Positions 10,901 to 17,977 of a stretch of 64,000 nucleotides of DNA are shown piece by piece (the stretch's first letter is position 1; the number at the start of each line of letters is the position of its first letter). Both the position numbers and the translations under genes were made by a program. The stretch covers positions 45,753 through 109,752 of IMG/VR virus record IMGVR_UViG_3300032753_000007. One strand, written 5' to 3'. A model generated the notes under the pieces. It was given only the letters and a program-made list of their open reading frames with translations, made no database searches and was not told the DNA's origin. This stretch comes from a virus.

Positions 10901-11428
10901 TTTTAACTTACCTTCAAGTTGTTGAGCACCAAAGATAGTTTCTAATGTATCTTTTAATCCTGTTTCTCTTGTATTTGAAGACCGTCCATAATCGTATGAA
11001 TCGGATTCTTTTCCTACATGAGACATGTCTTTTATTTTATTAGTCACTTTATTAGGTAAGAATTTACCTAATGTAGGGAGTGCTTTTTGTACTTTTTTAT
11101 CAATAACATTTAGCGCAGGTGCAAGTTCTTTTCTTGCATCATCAAACATGCTCTCTGCATCATATTTAAATGACATAATAGAGCTATAAGCGTCGCCGTA
11201 ACTACCTGGTAATACATCTTTAATTAACTTACCTATAAAGCCAATGCCATGCTCTTTTGGATTAAAACTGCTTTTTAATCCTGACGCTATATCGCTAATA
11301 GGTTTGCGATCTTTTTTAATATCAGGATCTGAATCATCAAAATCACCAAATTCAGATCCAAACTCTTTCATAAAGTCATCATAGTCATCATCTAAATCTA
11401 ACTTTATATCATCATCTTTCTTTGCCAT
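4955..11428 (-). CDS. Giant tail protein with peptidoglycan hydrolase domain (gp181-like)
   Basis: 2157 residues, close to the size of the phiKZ gp181 virion hydrolase. The N-terminus is acidic (DDDYDDFMKEFGSEFGDFDD), followed by long helical regions. Residues about 1146-1296 are basic amphipathic helices, and about 1426-1519 are Ala/Gly-rich and hydrophobic, ending in a membrane-like segment (VGWAIIVGAAGYGLY). A lysozyme/transglycosylase-like domain occupies about 1800-1960, with a likely catalytic Glu at 1809 in NAESGSKGYNAYNRG and the typical VGKYQMIPPT motif. Two internal segments are duplicated (about 752-810 and 1099-1158). It probably acts as tape measure or cell-puncturing protein that opens the cell wall during DNA ejection. 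The gene diverges from the virion RNA polymerase operon over 25 bp. The hydrolase assignment is strong; tape-measure role is inferred. Confidence 0.9.
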   Translation of the reverse strand: MAKKDDDIKLDLDDDYDDFMKEFGSEFGDFDDSDPDIKKDRKPISDIASGLKSSFNPKEHGIGFIGKLIKDVLPGSYGDAYSSIMSFKYDAESMFDDARKELAPALNVIDKKVQKALPTLGKFLPNKVTNKIKDMSHVGKESDSYDYGRSSNTRETGLKDTLETIFGAQQLEGKLKRKRDDVIQLNSIKLDKAKFQHGIEYQHKIVSGIGRIVGFQDKILATYYKKSLEVQYLHYFATQDILENTLSHNSKTLTLLADVVKNTALPNEVKVTNSEKFRDESKRRIIGSVQKSISNRLGDMPNRIKNNLKTQISEFASAINSNLPQEDGMDEFMPSAAEMAAGMAGDEAREGLGKLFAGWIKKNGKKHVENVLGERGTSAINKTNAVGQDLARWFGDLPGIINRKVKHAEYGSLVGSVGELFNGGDNGTLGESVNKNLMSDATETVSWDLISRRSLIEIIPGYLSRILEQQTKLYNYTSGNGEIAERLTFDTRTEQFTTLSSAKKRVSELLKKEVGVDLKTNADYIIDLIDPDKNILNANERKYLGIFFMKQSAVEGVNFDPIDYASPDNLPAVLSYESRNKIANLFIEKFKITEEFNENGIKTVSSNDIETATLKKDISRNYNALRYGVGNFGDVLNEANATGTKELLGNLINNEGAVNQQYRWDLIDALYGDQNKSPKARMKVMAGKTIHPTPLSSNNSLLPTSSTVNINEGISPTTNVNFSNDNITTLVNVMSFNHSDMLKALAAHSSSNNALLQNMIDLMPSAGFINYTSTPSELSKHLNSVYSAGSKRIKGLSTYIQDTKGKLTAIPLSQNIENVKSGLLKHVAPHITEASKQSKAFYNKHKHLIPAQLQPEEIGKQLTAQSGKLFTELEKRGFNKKEIEDLLKTKLEEANKVIHTPFDAKALQTNLLERKDKLVNTATTAIRGFYDKHKDQLPDKPTVENLETLIKEKNPKLFENLTSKGLTPNQINAALTHAFDNRETTFNNLKEKYGSVNKVKELIKNKAKKVKGSDIKENIKNRWSTGVNALKTNATELYDKYGNKIELPKLNLPKWNNDDNQKHNGLFNSSNPDELTSLSKQLKDQHKDLMTVLTETGTSTNTLLQTIIATIPSAGYAAPSPDGDPSIRKNLGIKFGNSFKRLSGISRFIVDKGGALIKIPWTLAKLPFSLAMAAYNPLKTMLGFTGRTLWKGGGFLKRQLMKAPERAQRLAKVGWTVAKVLGPLAAKLGIGSAKLALLPAKLLGNLIWWSAKKAPKRAARAVGTLGKLSWGAFTGTTQVMSNLLFAAMGKRKPDKKDASNWFSKLGGVLKNPVGSISSFFKNRKKTKSVDENVNEISNKLDTINTTLKDIKNYISTKWPTENSEEKEANREGGFQDIIKKRKAKQETAKKLREMGVPTNKKPAPIVTPTGGSILDAFGKAGDLVKDAKGWGGKALGALGIGGAGAAGVAGAGALAGGEAAATAAGAATAAAEGGAGLATVGELGVAGAALGESALLLSNPVGWAIIVGAAGYGLYKGTKYIMNRTALEPLEKLRFLQYGIPIDNSQAVADMRNFESDFTPHITLTKNIPKIDLLPKEVWEKYYKDFGCTYDNMTDKTNFNTWLYKRFLPVYIKHKASLQQFGKSKVDNIDDELKKEDIIKFVNLVQFGSVEANLGMNPYGIQNSPWHDITLSDNKSTIDVLVEQLRNQANRNNDTKADNLKKVSAINLHPTVTKLDKDKPVLPPNYDRDRQQGVNPDGTPKKSMFDQAVDWSKENLLNPIKDFAGKVGDKAKELYTLGKTAAGKGIDWAKVNLVEPVVNSLAGLIKNAESGSKGYNAYNRGTSGNKILGPVGNRDLTSMTLSEILADMNRSANDERRLFAVGKYQMIPPTLIDGIKKLGLNPDTTKFDAKTQELLFSKYLLDKKRPQISAYIKGKTDNPVAAANAAAEEWASLADPNTGRSKHGHGNVASVSAERVITAMNVSRAQYKANLSKGMSEDEAYQVAVSSSSNAIANTNVPINTGGLPPADAFATKGNGPSLASNDMPPMPTSSVMPTPATSVTPANAVTSPIAAASKSTTTSTANDMPPVPSATTLSSVTTQTALNTKPIEDKLVQANKDSANRHDEHLTKLSTTNDLLAQILTTMKSTANTPAQNIIVANASSAKQTLSPVISSGRTY

Positions 11429-11453
11429 TTTTTATACCTATAAAAAGGACATC
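11429..11453. promoter_or_regulatory. Minimal 25-bp divergent intergenic region
   Basis: The start codons of the giant tail protein (leftward) and RNA polymerase beta-prime (rightward) are only 25 bp apart. Rightward AAAAGGA sits 6 nt before the ATG at 11454. There is no room for two separate promoters plus leaders, so at least one promoter probably lies inside the opposing coding region. Confidence 0.5.
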
Positions 11454-13550
11454 ATGTTAAGTAAAAAAGAACCCTTTAATATATTTTTATTAAGTAATCA
11501 GAAATCACGTCTGATGGGCCTATTGCCTGTCCAATCAATGGACATTAAAAACATTGGTGGAGAATTTCATCCACAAGGGCTATACAGTATTGAAATATTT
11601 GGTGCACTAGGATCTAGGCAGCGTCAAAATAAACACGCCTATATTGATATGCGCTGTTATGTCATGCATCCTAAAATCTTTAGTGATTTAGAAAAACTAA
11701 AAGGACTCTATGCAGGCATCATGAGTAGAAAACAATATGCATTATGGGATAATAACATAAAAGACTTTGTTAAGGCTGATGCCATTGATGGTAAAACAGG
11801 TTATTCTTTTTTTATGTCTCATTTTGAAGATATTCAGTTTCCACGTAATGAGTCAGGCATACGCGATGCACGTATTGATCTATTAATACAAGAACAAAAA
11901 AAATGTATGTATCGCTATTTAGTTGTATTACCTGCAGGATTAAGAGATTTGACTTATGATGAAAAAGGTCAAGAAGTAGAAGACGAAATTAATCCTATCT
12001 ATAGAAAAATATTACGTACAGCTAATACTATTTTAGTAGATAATAACAACATAAATCCAACAAATATTGATGTGGCTAGATGGACATTACAGACATCATT
12101 TAATGAGCTTTATGATTACATAGAATCAATCCTAAGTGGTAAGAAAGGACTCATATTATCTAAATTAGCAGCACGCGCAGTGCATGGCGGTACACGGGCT
12201 GTATTGACGGCGGCGGATCCATCACCTGCTCATTTAAATGCGCCTGGTGGCTTTACTGTAAATGATACATTAGTGGGTTTACATCAATATATAAAAGGTA
12301 CAGTAGAGTTAACTATTTATGGTATTAAAACAGGGTTAGCTAAAGACATTATTGATAGATTACCTGGTGAAATATCATTAGTTAATAAAAGCACTTTAAC
12401 TAAAATAACATTAAACCCATCAACTGATACAGTTACATTATGGGGTGGCGAAGTAGGATTAGAAAAACTAATTAATAAGTTTGAAAAACCTATTATACGA
12501 CATAACCCTATAATGATTGATGGTCATTATTTAGCTTTGTTATATAGAGATAGTACGCATTTTAAAGTACTGTATGATATTACTGATTTACCTAAAGAGT
12601 TTAATAAAGCTAACGTAAAACCTATTACATGGGCTGAGTTTTTTTATTTAGCTGTTTATGAGCGCGTTAAAGATGTAGCAGTTTATGTTACGCGTTATCC
12701 TATTACTGAATTAGGTAGTATTTATCCATCTATGGTTAAATTACAAACAACTGTACAGTGTGAAAAGCTAATACCATTAGATGATGATTGGAAACCTATA
12801 ACTACTAATGTAAATGAAGTAACTGCCTACGCAATGCCTGTTTTAGGTAAACCCTTTTATGATAGTATCTCTGTACATACTACAAAGCTTCTTGAATTAA
12901 ACGCAGATTATGACGGTGATAAAGTAAATGCTGTATTTGTAATGTCTAAAGAAGCAGTAGATGAAGTAAAAAAATACCATCATACAAAAACTACTTTTTT
13001 AAATAGTAGTGGTAGTTTACGGTATGGTGCTTGTGGTGTTAAAGATCCATTAATTGGCTTGATATTACAAGGACTAACATCCGGTTTAGATAAAGATAAA
13101 ATAATTACTATAGAGCCATTAAAAGAGAGTGAAACTAAAAATTATATTCAGTTAGTTGAACATAAATCACATGACCCTTCATTAGGTGGCATTGTTATTG
13201 ATAAATTAAAAGCTGAATCTATTTATAGTAATTTATCTGATAGTGCTAATATAGGCTATACATTGAAACGAGGTAGTGCTATAGTTGGATTTGCTGTTTT
13301 TATTCGATCAGGCGTTTCTATGTCAGGTGAATTATACTGTATTGTTTTAGATATTTATTCAGGTAATAACTACGGCTATAAAATACTTAAAACATTATTA
13401 AAGCAATTAAAAACACTAGGTGTTAAAGAAGTCATTACTACTGTAGGTAAAGACGCATCTGCTGGTATTGTTTTATGTAAAAAACTAGGCTTTATGTATG
13501 TGCCAATTAAATCACCTAATGTAATAGAATATCGTTTGAGGTTATTATGA
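11454..13550 (+). CDS. Virion RNA polymerase beta-prime N-terminal subunit fused to a GNAT-like domain
   Basis: 698 residues. The first part carries beta-prime landmarks: GLYSIEIFG near residue 45 (clamp start), and the catalytic NADYDGD at 483-489, whose three aspartates (485, 487, 489) bind the active-site magnesium. The N-terminal zinc ribbon seen in the other copy (53252) is absent. After the catalytic motif and a short linker, residues from about 588 to the end read as a GNAT acetyltransferase fold: a beta strand GSAIVGFAVFI, a strand ELYCIVLDIY, a degenerate acetyl-CoA loop SGNNYGYKIL and the C-terminal SAGIVLCKKLGF signature. Bridge helix and trigger loop are missing and must be in another gene, as in phiKZ. 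Location beside the gp181-like gene points to the virion (injected) polymerase. Stop overlaps the next start (ATGA). Confidence 0.93.
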   Translation: MLSKKEPFNIFLLSNQKSRLMGLLPVQSMDIKNIGGEFHPQGLYSIEIFGALGSRQRQNKHAYIDMRCYVMHPKIFSDLEKLKGLYAGIMSRKQYALWDNNIKDFVKADAIDGKTGYSFFMSHFEDIQFPRNESGIRDARIDLLIQEQKKCMYRYLVVLPAGLRDLTYDEKGQEVEDEINPIYRKILRTANTILVDNNNINPTNIDVARWTLQTSFNELYDYIESILSGKKGLILSKLAARAVHGGTRAVLTAADPSPAHLNAPGGFTVNDTLVGLHQYIKGTVELTIYGIKTGLAKDIIDRLPGEISLVNKSTLTKITLNPSTDTVTLWGGEVGLEKLINKFEKPIIRHNPIMIDGHYLALLYRDSTHFKVLYDITDLPKEFNKANVKPITWAEFFYLAVYERVKDVAVYVTRYPITELGSIYPSMVKLQTTVQCEKLIPLDDDWKPITTNVNEVTAYAMPVLGKPFYDSISVHTTKLLELNADYDGDKVNAVFVMSKEAVDEVKKYHHTKTTFLNSSGSLRYGACGVKDPLIGLILQGLTSGLDKDKIITIEPLKESETKNYIQLVEHKSHDPSLGGIVIDKLKAESIYSNLSDSANIGYTLKRGSAIVGFAVFIRSGVSMSGELYCIVLDIYSGNNYGYKILKTLLKQLKTLGVKEVITTVGKDASAGIVLCKKLGFMYVPIKSPNVIEYRLRLL

Positions 13551-13813
13551 AAGAAGAGTATAAAATTAAATTATTAGCATTAGTAAAGTTAATAAAAAAA
13601 CGTTTATGTAAATTAGTAGGCTGTAATTTTTCATTAGTTGATGAAGTCACTGTAAACGCTATTAGTAAACACCAATCTTATACTAAATTTACATTAAGCT
13701 GTAAACGCTGTAAAGGTGATATGATGATTGGTATGCTAGTGCCTATTACTGAAATAGAGTTAGAAGATGCTATTTTATTAGAAAAATTTAAAAAGGGGTT
13801 AATTGTAAAATGA
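13547..13813 (+). CDS. Small Cys-rich protein between RNA polymerase subunits
   Basis: 88 residues, translationally coupled on both sides: its ATG overlaps the beta-prime stop and its stop overlaps the beta start. It has a basic N-terminal helix (IKKRLCKL) and four cysteines arranged as C-x4-C near residues 21-26 and CKRC near 54-57, which could form a zinc ribbon. Its position inside the polymerase operon suggests a role linked to the polymerase or to its packaging. No family is recognised and the zinc site is inferred from cysteine spacing only. Confidence 0.7.
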   Translation: MKEEYKIKLLALVKLIKKRLCKLVGCNFSLVDEVTVNAISKHQSYTKFTLSCKRCKGDMMIGMLVPITEIELEDAILLEKFKKGLIVK

Positions 13814-16800
13814 CACTATTATCTACAGATGCTTTTACAACACAATTTGTTACACGACAATTAAATAAACTCAGCACTGTATCTCGTTTACGATCAGTTG
13901 ATGATTTTGAATTACCTGAAAATGCGATTATTCATTATGTTAGTGATAGCGATCAGGTATTAGGCATTACTAAATCTAACGATATGATTAGAAGTACTAG
14001 CGATGTTTATACTTATCACGTTGATGCATTAGAGGGTAAAGAAGGCCATTATAGTAAATCAGAAACTACACTAAATGCTTTAATTACAAAATACCATCAG
14101 TTTAATTTAGGTATTAAACGCATTAATAATCTGTCAAGTGTATTAGAAAAAGTTAAACAGCCTATTGTAGTTAACTATAGCATGTTACCTTCTTTATACA
14201 AATATACTGTTTCTTCATTATCAGTCTATTACGAGTGGTTAAATATACGGACTACTATTTGGCACCATATTAAAGAAATAGGCAGCGATAAGCTTCATTT
14301 TATAGTTTATAAAATACCTGAAGTATTAATTACTAAAAATGATTTAAACAAATATGCCCATAATTTTAAACCTGATGCGTTAGAATTATTTACTGATATT
14401 AATAATTTAAACCTATTAGAGCTATGGCGAATGTTAGGCGAAAATAATACTACATTAGAAAGTGAAATGGATGAATTACTTTTAAGTAAAGTACATATCG
14501 TATTTATTGAAAGTAGACATATCGGTATTTTTACATTAAAGTCTTTTATTGATTGGGGTAAAAGCGATGGCTCTAAAGCTAAGATAGAGTTTTATAATTT
14601 CTTAGATAATTTAATTGCTAAACGCTCTAACTTAGAATCTGAAAAACTAATTAAAGAAGCAGGTGAAGAGCCTGAACAAGGTGAAATTAATAATGATAAA
14701 ATTCATCAATTAATTAATGAAAAAGCAGAAAACGGCTTATTATCTACTAATGAAAAGAAAGCTTTATTAAAACTATCTGAAAAACATAAAACAGTAATAG
14801 ACCCTGTTACTGGTTTAACGTTAGATAAAATAGCTGTTAAAAATACTGAATTAGTATTAAAGAAAAAACCACTCATTAAAGATAATAATACTATTTTTGA
14901 TAAGTCTATGCTATACAGTAGCATTAGAGATTTAGACAAGCAATATATTGAAGAAGGCTTATTACATCGGCATATGATAGAATCCGTAATGATGTTACAT
15001 CCAGCAGGTGTCATTGTTAAAGATATGCGTGTTAAAGATAAAATGACAGCCGCTACTAAAGCAACTGTATATAGTTTTTCTTTACAGCCTATTAATGGGC
15101 CTTCATCTACTATTACTTTTCCTATCCCTAAAATTAATCCAGATGGTACATTTTTAGCTGGTGGTGTTTTATATCGAATGGATAAGCAACATGGTGAAAT
15201 GCCAATTGCTAAAATTAAACACGATACAGTTAAATTAACTAGCTATTACGGCACTATCTTTATTAATCGATCTGAAAGTACAGTGACTAATCTATCTAAA
15301 TGGATAGTCAATGCATTAGTTAAATTGACTAAAGCAGGATCAGTTACTAATTTAGTTTATGGTATTACTACTAAATTTGATAAAAACTTACCTAGACAAT
15401 ATACAGCCATAATGAAAAGTATTAGTCGGTTTAATTATCAGACTACTGAAGTTAATTATAGCTTTTATTTTACCTATAGTAAGCTTAGTAATTTCTTTTC
15501 AGAAACAGAAATAGCTAAATTTGCTAATAGTAAGTTAGTAGGTTGTGGTAGAAATGAAAAGACAGGTAATCTATTAGTCATGGATGAGTTAGGTGATGTA
15601 ATAGAGTTACAAGATAACTCACCACTTAACTTAGGCAAGATACAGAATATACTATCTGATACAGGTGGCCCTATTGAATATACTGAAATGGGTTTATTAA
15701 ATAGACGTATTCCAGTAATAATGGCTATGTGTTATGTACATGGATTTACTAAAATTTTATCTGAATTAAAAGTACCTCTTGTTCAACATCCAGCAGGCAC
15801 TAGAGTGCCCTATAAGCCAAAAACTTATGTATTAAAATTTAAAGATGTCGTTATTGAATTACCTTATAGAAATGTAGAAGAAGAATTACTATTCGGCGGG
15901 TTTATGCCATTTCGTAAAGATTTAATCAATTTCCGTAGTGGCGATTTAAATAAACGAACTGCTTATTCTAATTTATTAAGTGGTAATGGATTATCTACTT
16001 ATCATTTTAGAGAATTATTATTAATGTGGGATATGTACATTGATCCTATTACAGCTGCACTATTACGAGAAACTGATGCACCTACGGACATCTTTAATGT
16101 TATATTAGCAGCTAATCGTTTATTAATTAACGATGCTATGCCTGATTATACGACTGTACGGTATAAAGGCTATGAAAGACTATGTGGGTTTATGTATAAA
16201 GAGCTTATTGGTGCAGTTAAAGCACACCGTGCTAAAGGCGCTTTAAGTGATGTAGGCATTACTATTAAACCTAATGGTGTTTGGTTAAATATATTGGAAG
16301 ATCAATCTATTGTCTTAGTAGAACAAAGTAACCCTATTCATAATTTAAAAGAGCAAGAAAGCTTTACTCATGCAGGTGCTGGCGGTAAGTCCGCCATTAC
16401 TATGGTAGCTGCTACACGTGGTTTTAAAGACAGCGATTTAGGTGTTGTATCTGAAGCTACACCTGATTCTGCTAAAGTAGGTATTAGAGCTATGTTAACG
16501 CCTAATGCTAATATTGTTAATCTATTAGGTATGGTTAAACAATATGAAGAAGATAAAGATGGTATTAGTTCAGTTATATCTACAACTGCTATGTTAGCAC
16601 CAGGCATTACCCATGATGATGGAAAACGATGGAACTTTAATAATGTTCAAATGTCACATGGTGTAGCTGCGATTGGTTATCAACCGTTACCCTATCGTAC
16701 TGGTTATGAGCAAACAATTGCTAATCGTGTTAGTGATTTATTTGCTACTGTAGCTACAGGTAATGGTTTTGTTTCTGAGATTAAATCATCTGGCATTACA

Positions 16801-17760
16801 ATTACTTATGATGATGGTTCTAGTAAAACGTATTTCTTAGGTGTTAAACACGGCATTGTATCGGGCAGTACTATACCACATCACATTGTAACGCATTTAA
16901 ATAAAAATGATAAAGTTATTAAAGATCAAGTCATTTGTTATAATGACGGGTTCTTTACAACAGGCGAATTAGATCCAAAAAGCATTATTTATAAACACGG
17001 CGTTATTTGTAGAATCGCATTAGCTGAAGATAGCGATACATTAGAAGACGGTTGCGTTATATCAAAAGGATTAGCTGATAAACTATTAACACCTACATCA
17101 GAAGTCTATGGCATTGTTTGTGACTTTAGTATGGCAATACATAATTTAGTTACTATTGGACAACGCGTTACACCTGAAACTATTTTGTGTATTCTTGAGC
17201 ATAGCTATGAAGGTGCTGCAGAAAAAGATTCTGATGCAATTTGGGCATTAAGTCAATTGAGCAATATATCGCCTAAATGTAAAGTCTATGGTACAGTCAG
17301 CGATATTGAAGTAGTTTACTTTGGTAAGCTAGAAGATATGTCACCTTCTTTAGCTGAAGTCGTTAGACACTACGATGCAATACGAAATCGTAATGTTAAA
17401 ACCTATTCTTTAAATGAAGCTAAATCAGGTGAAATCGATGAAACAATTCGTGTATCAGGTAAAAAGCTAATTAAGAATCAAGCAGCTATTAAGATATATG
17501 TGGATTATATTTTAGATATGGGTGATGGCGATAAGATCGTTATAGGCCATCCATTAAAAACAACCATTAGTCGAGTAGACATTAATCCTATGACAACTGA
17601 CGATGGTGTTGAAGTAGATGCTTTATTTGGCGCTCAATCGGTATCAGCGCGTATTGTAAAATCTGCTGAAATATGTGGATTATCAAATGAAGTAATGTGT
17701 AAATTATCAGTAGATTTTGGTGAAATGGTTTTAAAACTTAATGAAGGAGATAACAAATGA
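13810..17760 (+). CDS. Virion RNA polymerase beta subunit, full length
   Basis: 1316 residues, near the length of bacterial beta (about 1340). Collinear landmarks include an N-terminal region with PNGTFL-type motif (NPDGTFLAGGVLYRMD near 440), the rifampicin-pocket/fork equivalent SNPIHNLKEQESFTHAGAGG near 835-855, SEATPDSAKVGI near 880 (counterpart of CPIETPEGPNIGLI), GVAAIGYQPLPYRTGYE near 955, the LEDGCVIS motif near 1079 and the GDKIVIGHPLKTTIS segment near 1241 (counterpart of the GDKMAGRHGNKG loop). Both halves are thus on one chain, whereas phiKZ-type polymerases are often described with split beta chains. Operon position beside the beta-prime/GNAT gene and the gp181-like gene indicates the virion polymerase. 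Confidence 0.95.
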   Translation: MTLLSTDAFTTQFVTRQLNKLSTVSRLRSVDDFELPENAIIHYVSDSDQVLGITKSNDMIRSTSDVYTYHVDALEGKEGHYSKSETTLNALITKYHQFNLGIKRINNLSSVLEKVKQPIVVNYSMLPSLYKYTVSSLSVYYEWLNIRTTIWHHIKEIGSDKLHFIVYKIPEVLITKNDLNKYAHNFKPDALELFTDINNLNLLELWRMLGENNTTLESEMDELLLSKVHIVFIESRHIGIFTLKSFIDWGKSDGSKAKIEFYNFLDNLIAKRSNLESEKLIKEAGEEPEQGEINNDKIHQLINEKAENGLLSTNEKKALLKLSEKHKTVIDPVTGLTLDKIAVKNTELVLKKKPLIKDNNTIFDKSMLYSSIRDLDKQYIEEGLLHRHMIESVMMLHPAGVIVKDMRVKDKMTAATKATVYSFSLQPINGPSSTITFPIPKINPDGTFLAGGVLYRMDKQHGEMPIAKIKHDTVKLTSYYGTIFINRSESTVTNLSKWIVNALVKLTKAGSVTNLVYGITTKFDKNLPRQYTAIMKSISRFNYQTTEVNYSFYFTYSKLSNFFSETEIAKFANSKLVGCGRNEKTGNLLVMDELGDVIELQDNSPLNLGKIQNILSDTGGPIEYTEMGLLNRRIPVIMAMCYVHGFTKILSELKVPLVQHPAGTRVPYKPKTYVLKFKDVVIELPYRNVEEELLFGGFMPFRKDLINFRSGDLNKRTAYSNLLSGNGLSTYHFRELLLMWDMYIDPITAALLRETDAPTDIFNVILAANRLLINDAMPDYTTVRYKGYERLCGFMYKELIGAVKAHRAKGALSDVGITIKPNGVWLNILEDQSIVLVEQSNPIHNLKEQESFTHAGAGGKSAITMVAATRGFKDSDLGVVSEATPDSAKVGIRAMLTPNANIVNLLGMVKQYEEDKDGISSVISTTAMLAPGITHDDGKRWNFNNVQMSHGVAAIGYQPLPYRTGYEQTIANRVSDLFATVATGNGFVSEIKSSGITITYDDGSSKTYFLGVKHGIVSGSTIPHHIVTHLNKNDKVIKDQVICYNDGFFTTGELDPKSIIYKHGVICRIALAEDSDTLEDGCVISKGLADKLLTPTSEVYGIVCDFSMAIHNLVTIGQRVTPETILCILEHSYEGAAEKDSDAIWALSQLSNISPKCKVYGTVSDIEVVYFGKLEDMSPSLAEVVRHYDAIRNRNVKTYSLNEAKSGEIDETIRVSGKKLIKNQAAIKIYVDYILDMGDGDKIVIGHPLKTTISRVDINPMTTDDGVEVDALFGAQSVSARIVKSAEICGLSNEVMCKLSVDFGEMVLKLNEGDNK

Positions 17761-17975
17761 GTGCAGTAATGACAACAGGCATTAATGATGTGCCTGGTAA
17801 TGGCGACGTTATTGAACATGCTAGAGCAGCACGCGTAGGTGCTTGTGCAGTGAGCTTAGGCGTAGCTATTGTAAAAGAGTTAATTGGTAATGAAATTGGT
17901 AAAGAGGGCTTTAGTGATGAGTCATTGCCTGATATGATGGCTGCCGCTATCAATAGCCATATTAGAGGATTATAA
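17757..17975 (+). CDS. Small protein downstream of RNA polymerase beta
   Basis: 72 residues, start codon overlapping the beta stop (ATGA), GGAGA ribosome site inside the beta gene. Mostly helical, with an Ala/Gly/Val-rich central stretch (ARVGACAVSLGVAIVKELIG) that is amphipathic rather than clearly transmembrane. Translational coupling makes it a real member of the polymerase operon. Unknown function. Confidence 0.7.
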   Translation: MSAVMTTGINDVPGNGDVIEHARAARVGACAVSLGVAIVKELIGNEIGKEGFSDESLPDMMAAAINSHIRGL

Positions 17976-17977
17976 TC

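Noticed and set aside
13215-13550. GNAT-like tail as a separate gene
   Set aside because: There is no stop, internal ribosome site or start codon separating it from the beta-prime part; the reading frame is continuous.
16368-16607. Minus-strand frame inside the RNA polymerase beta gene
   Set aside because: Lies opposite conserved beta motifs and has no ribosome site.
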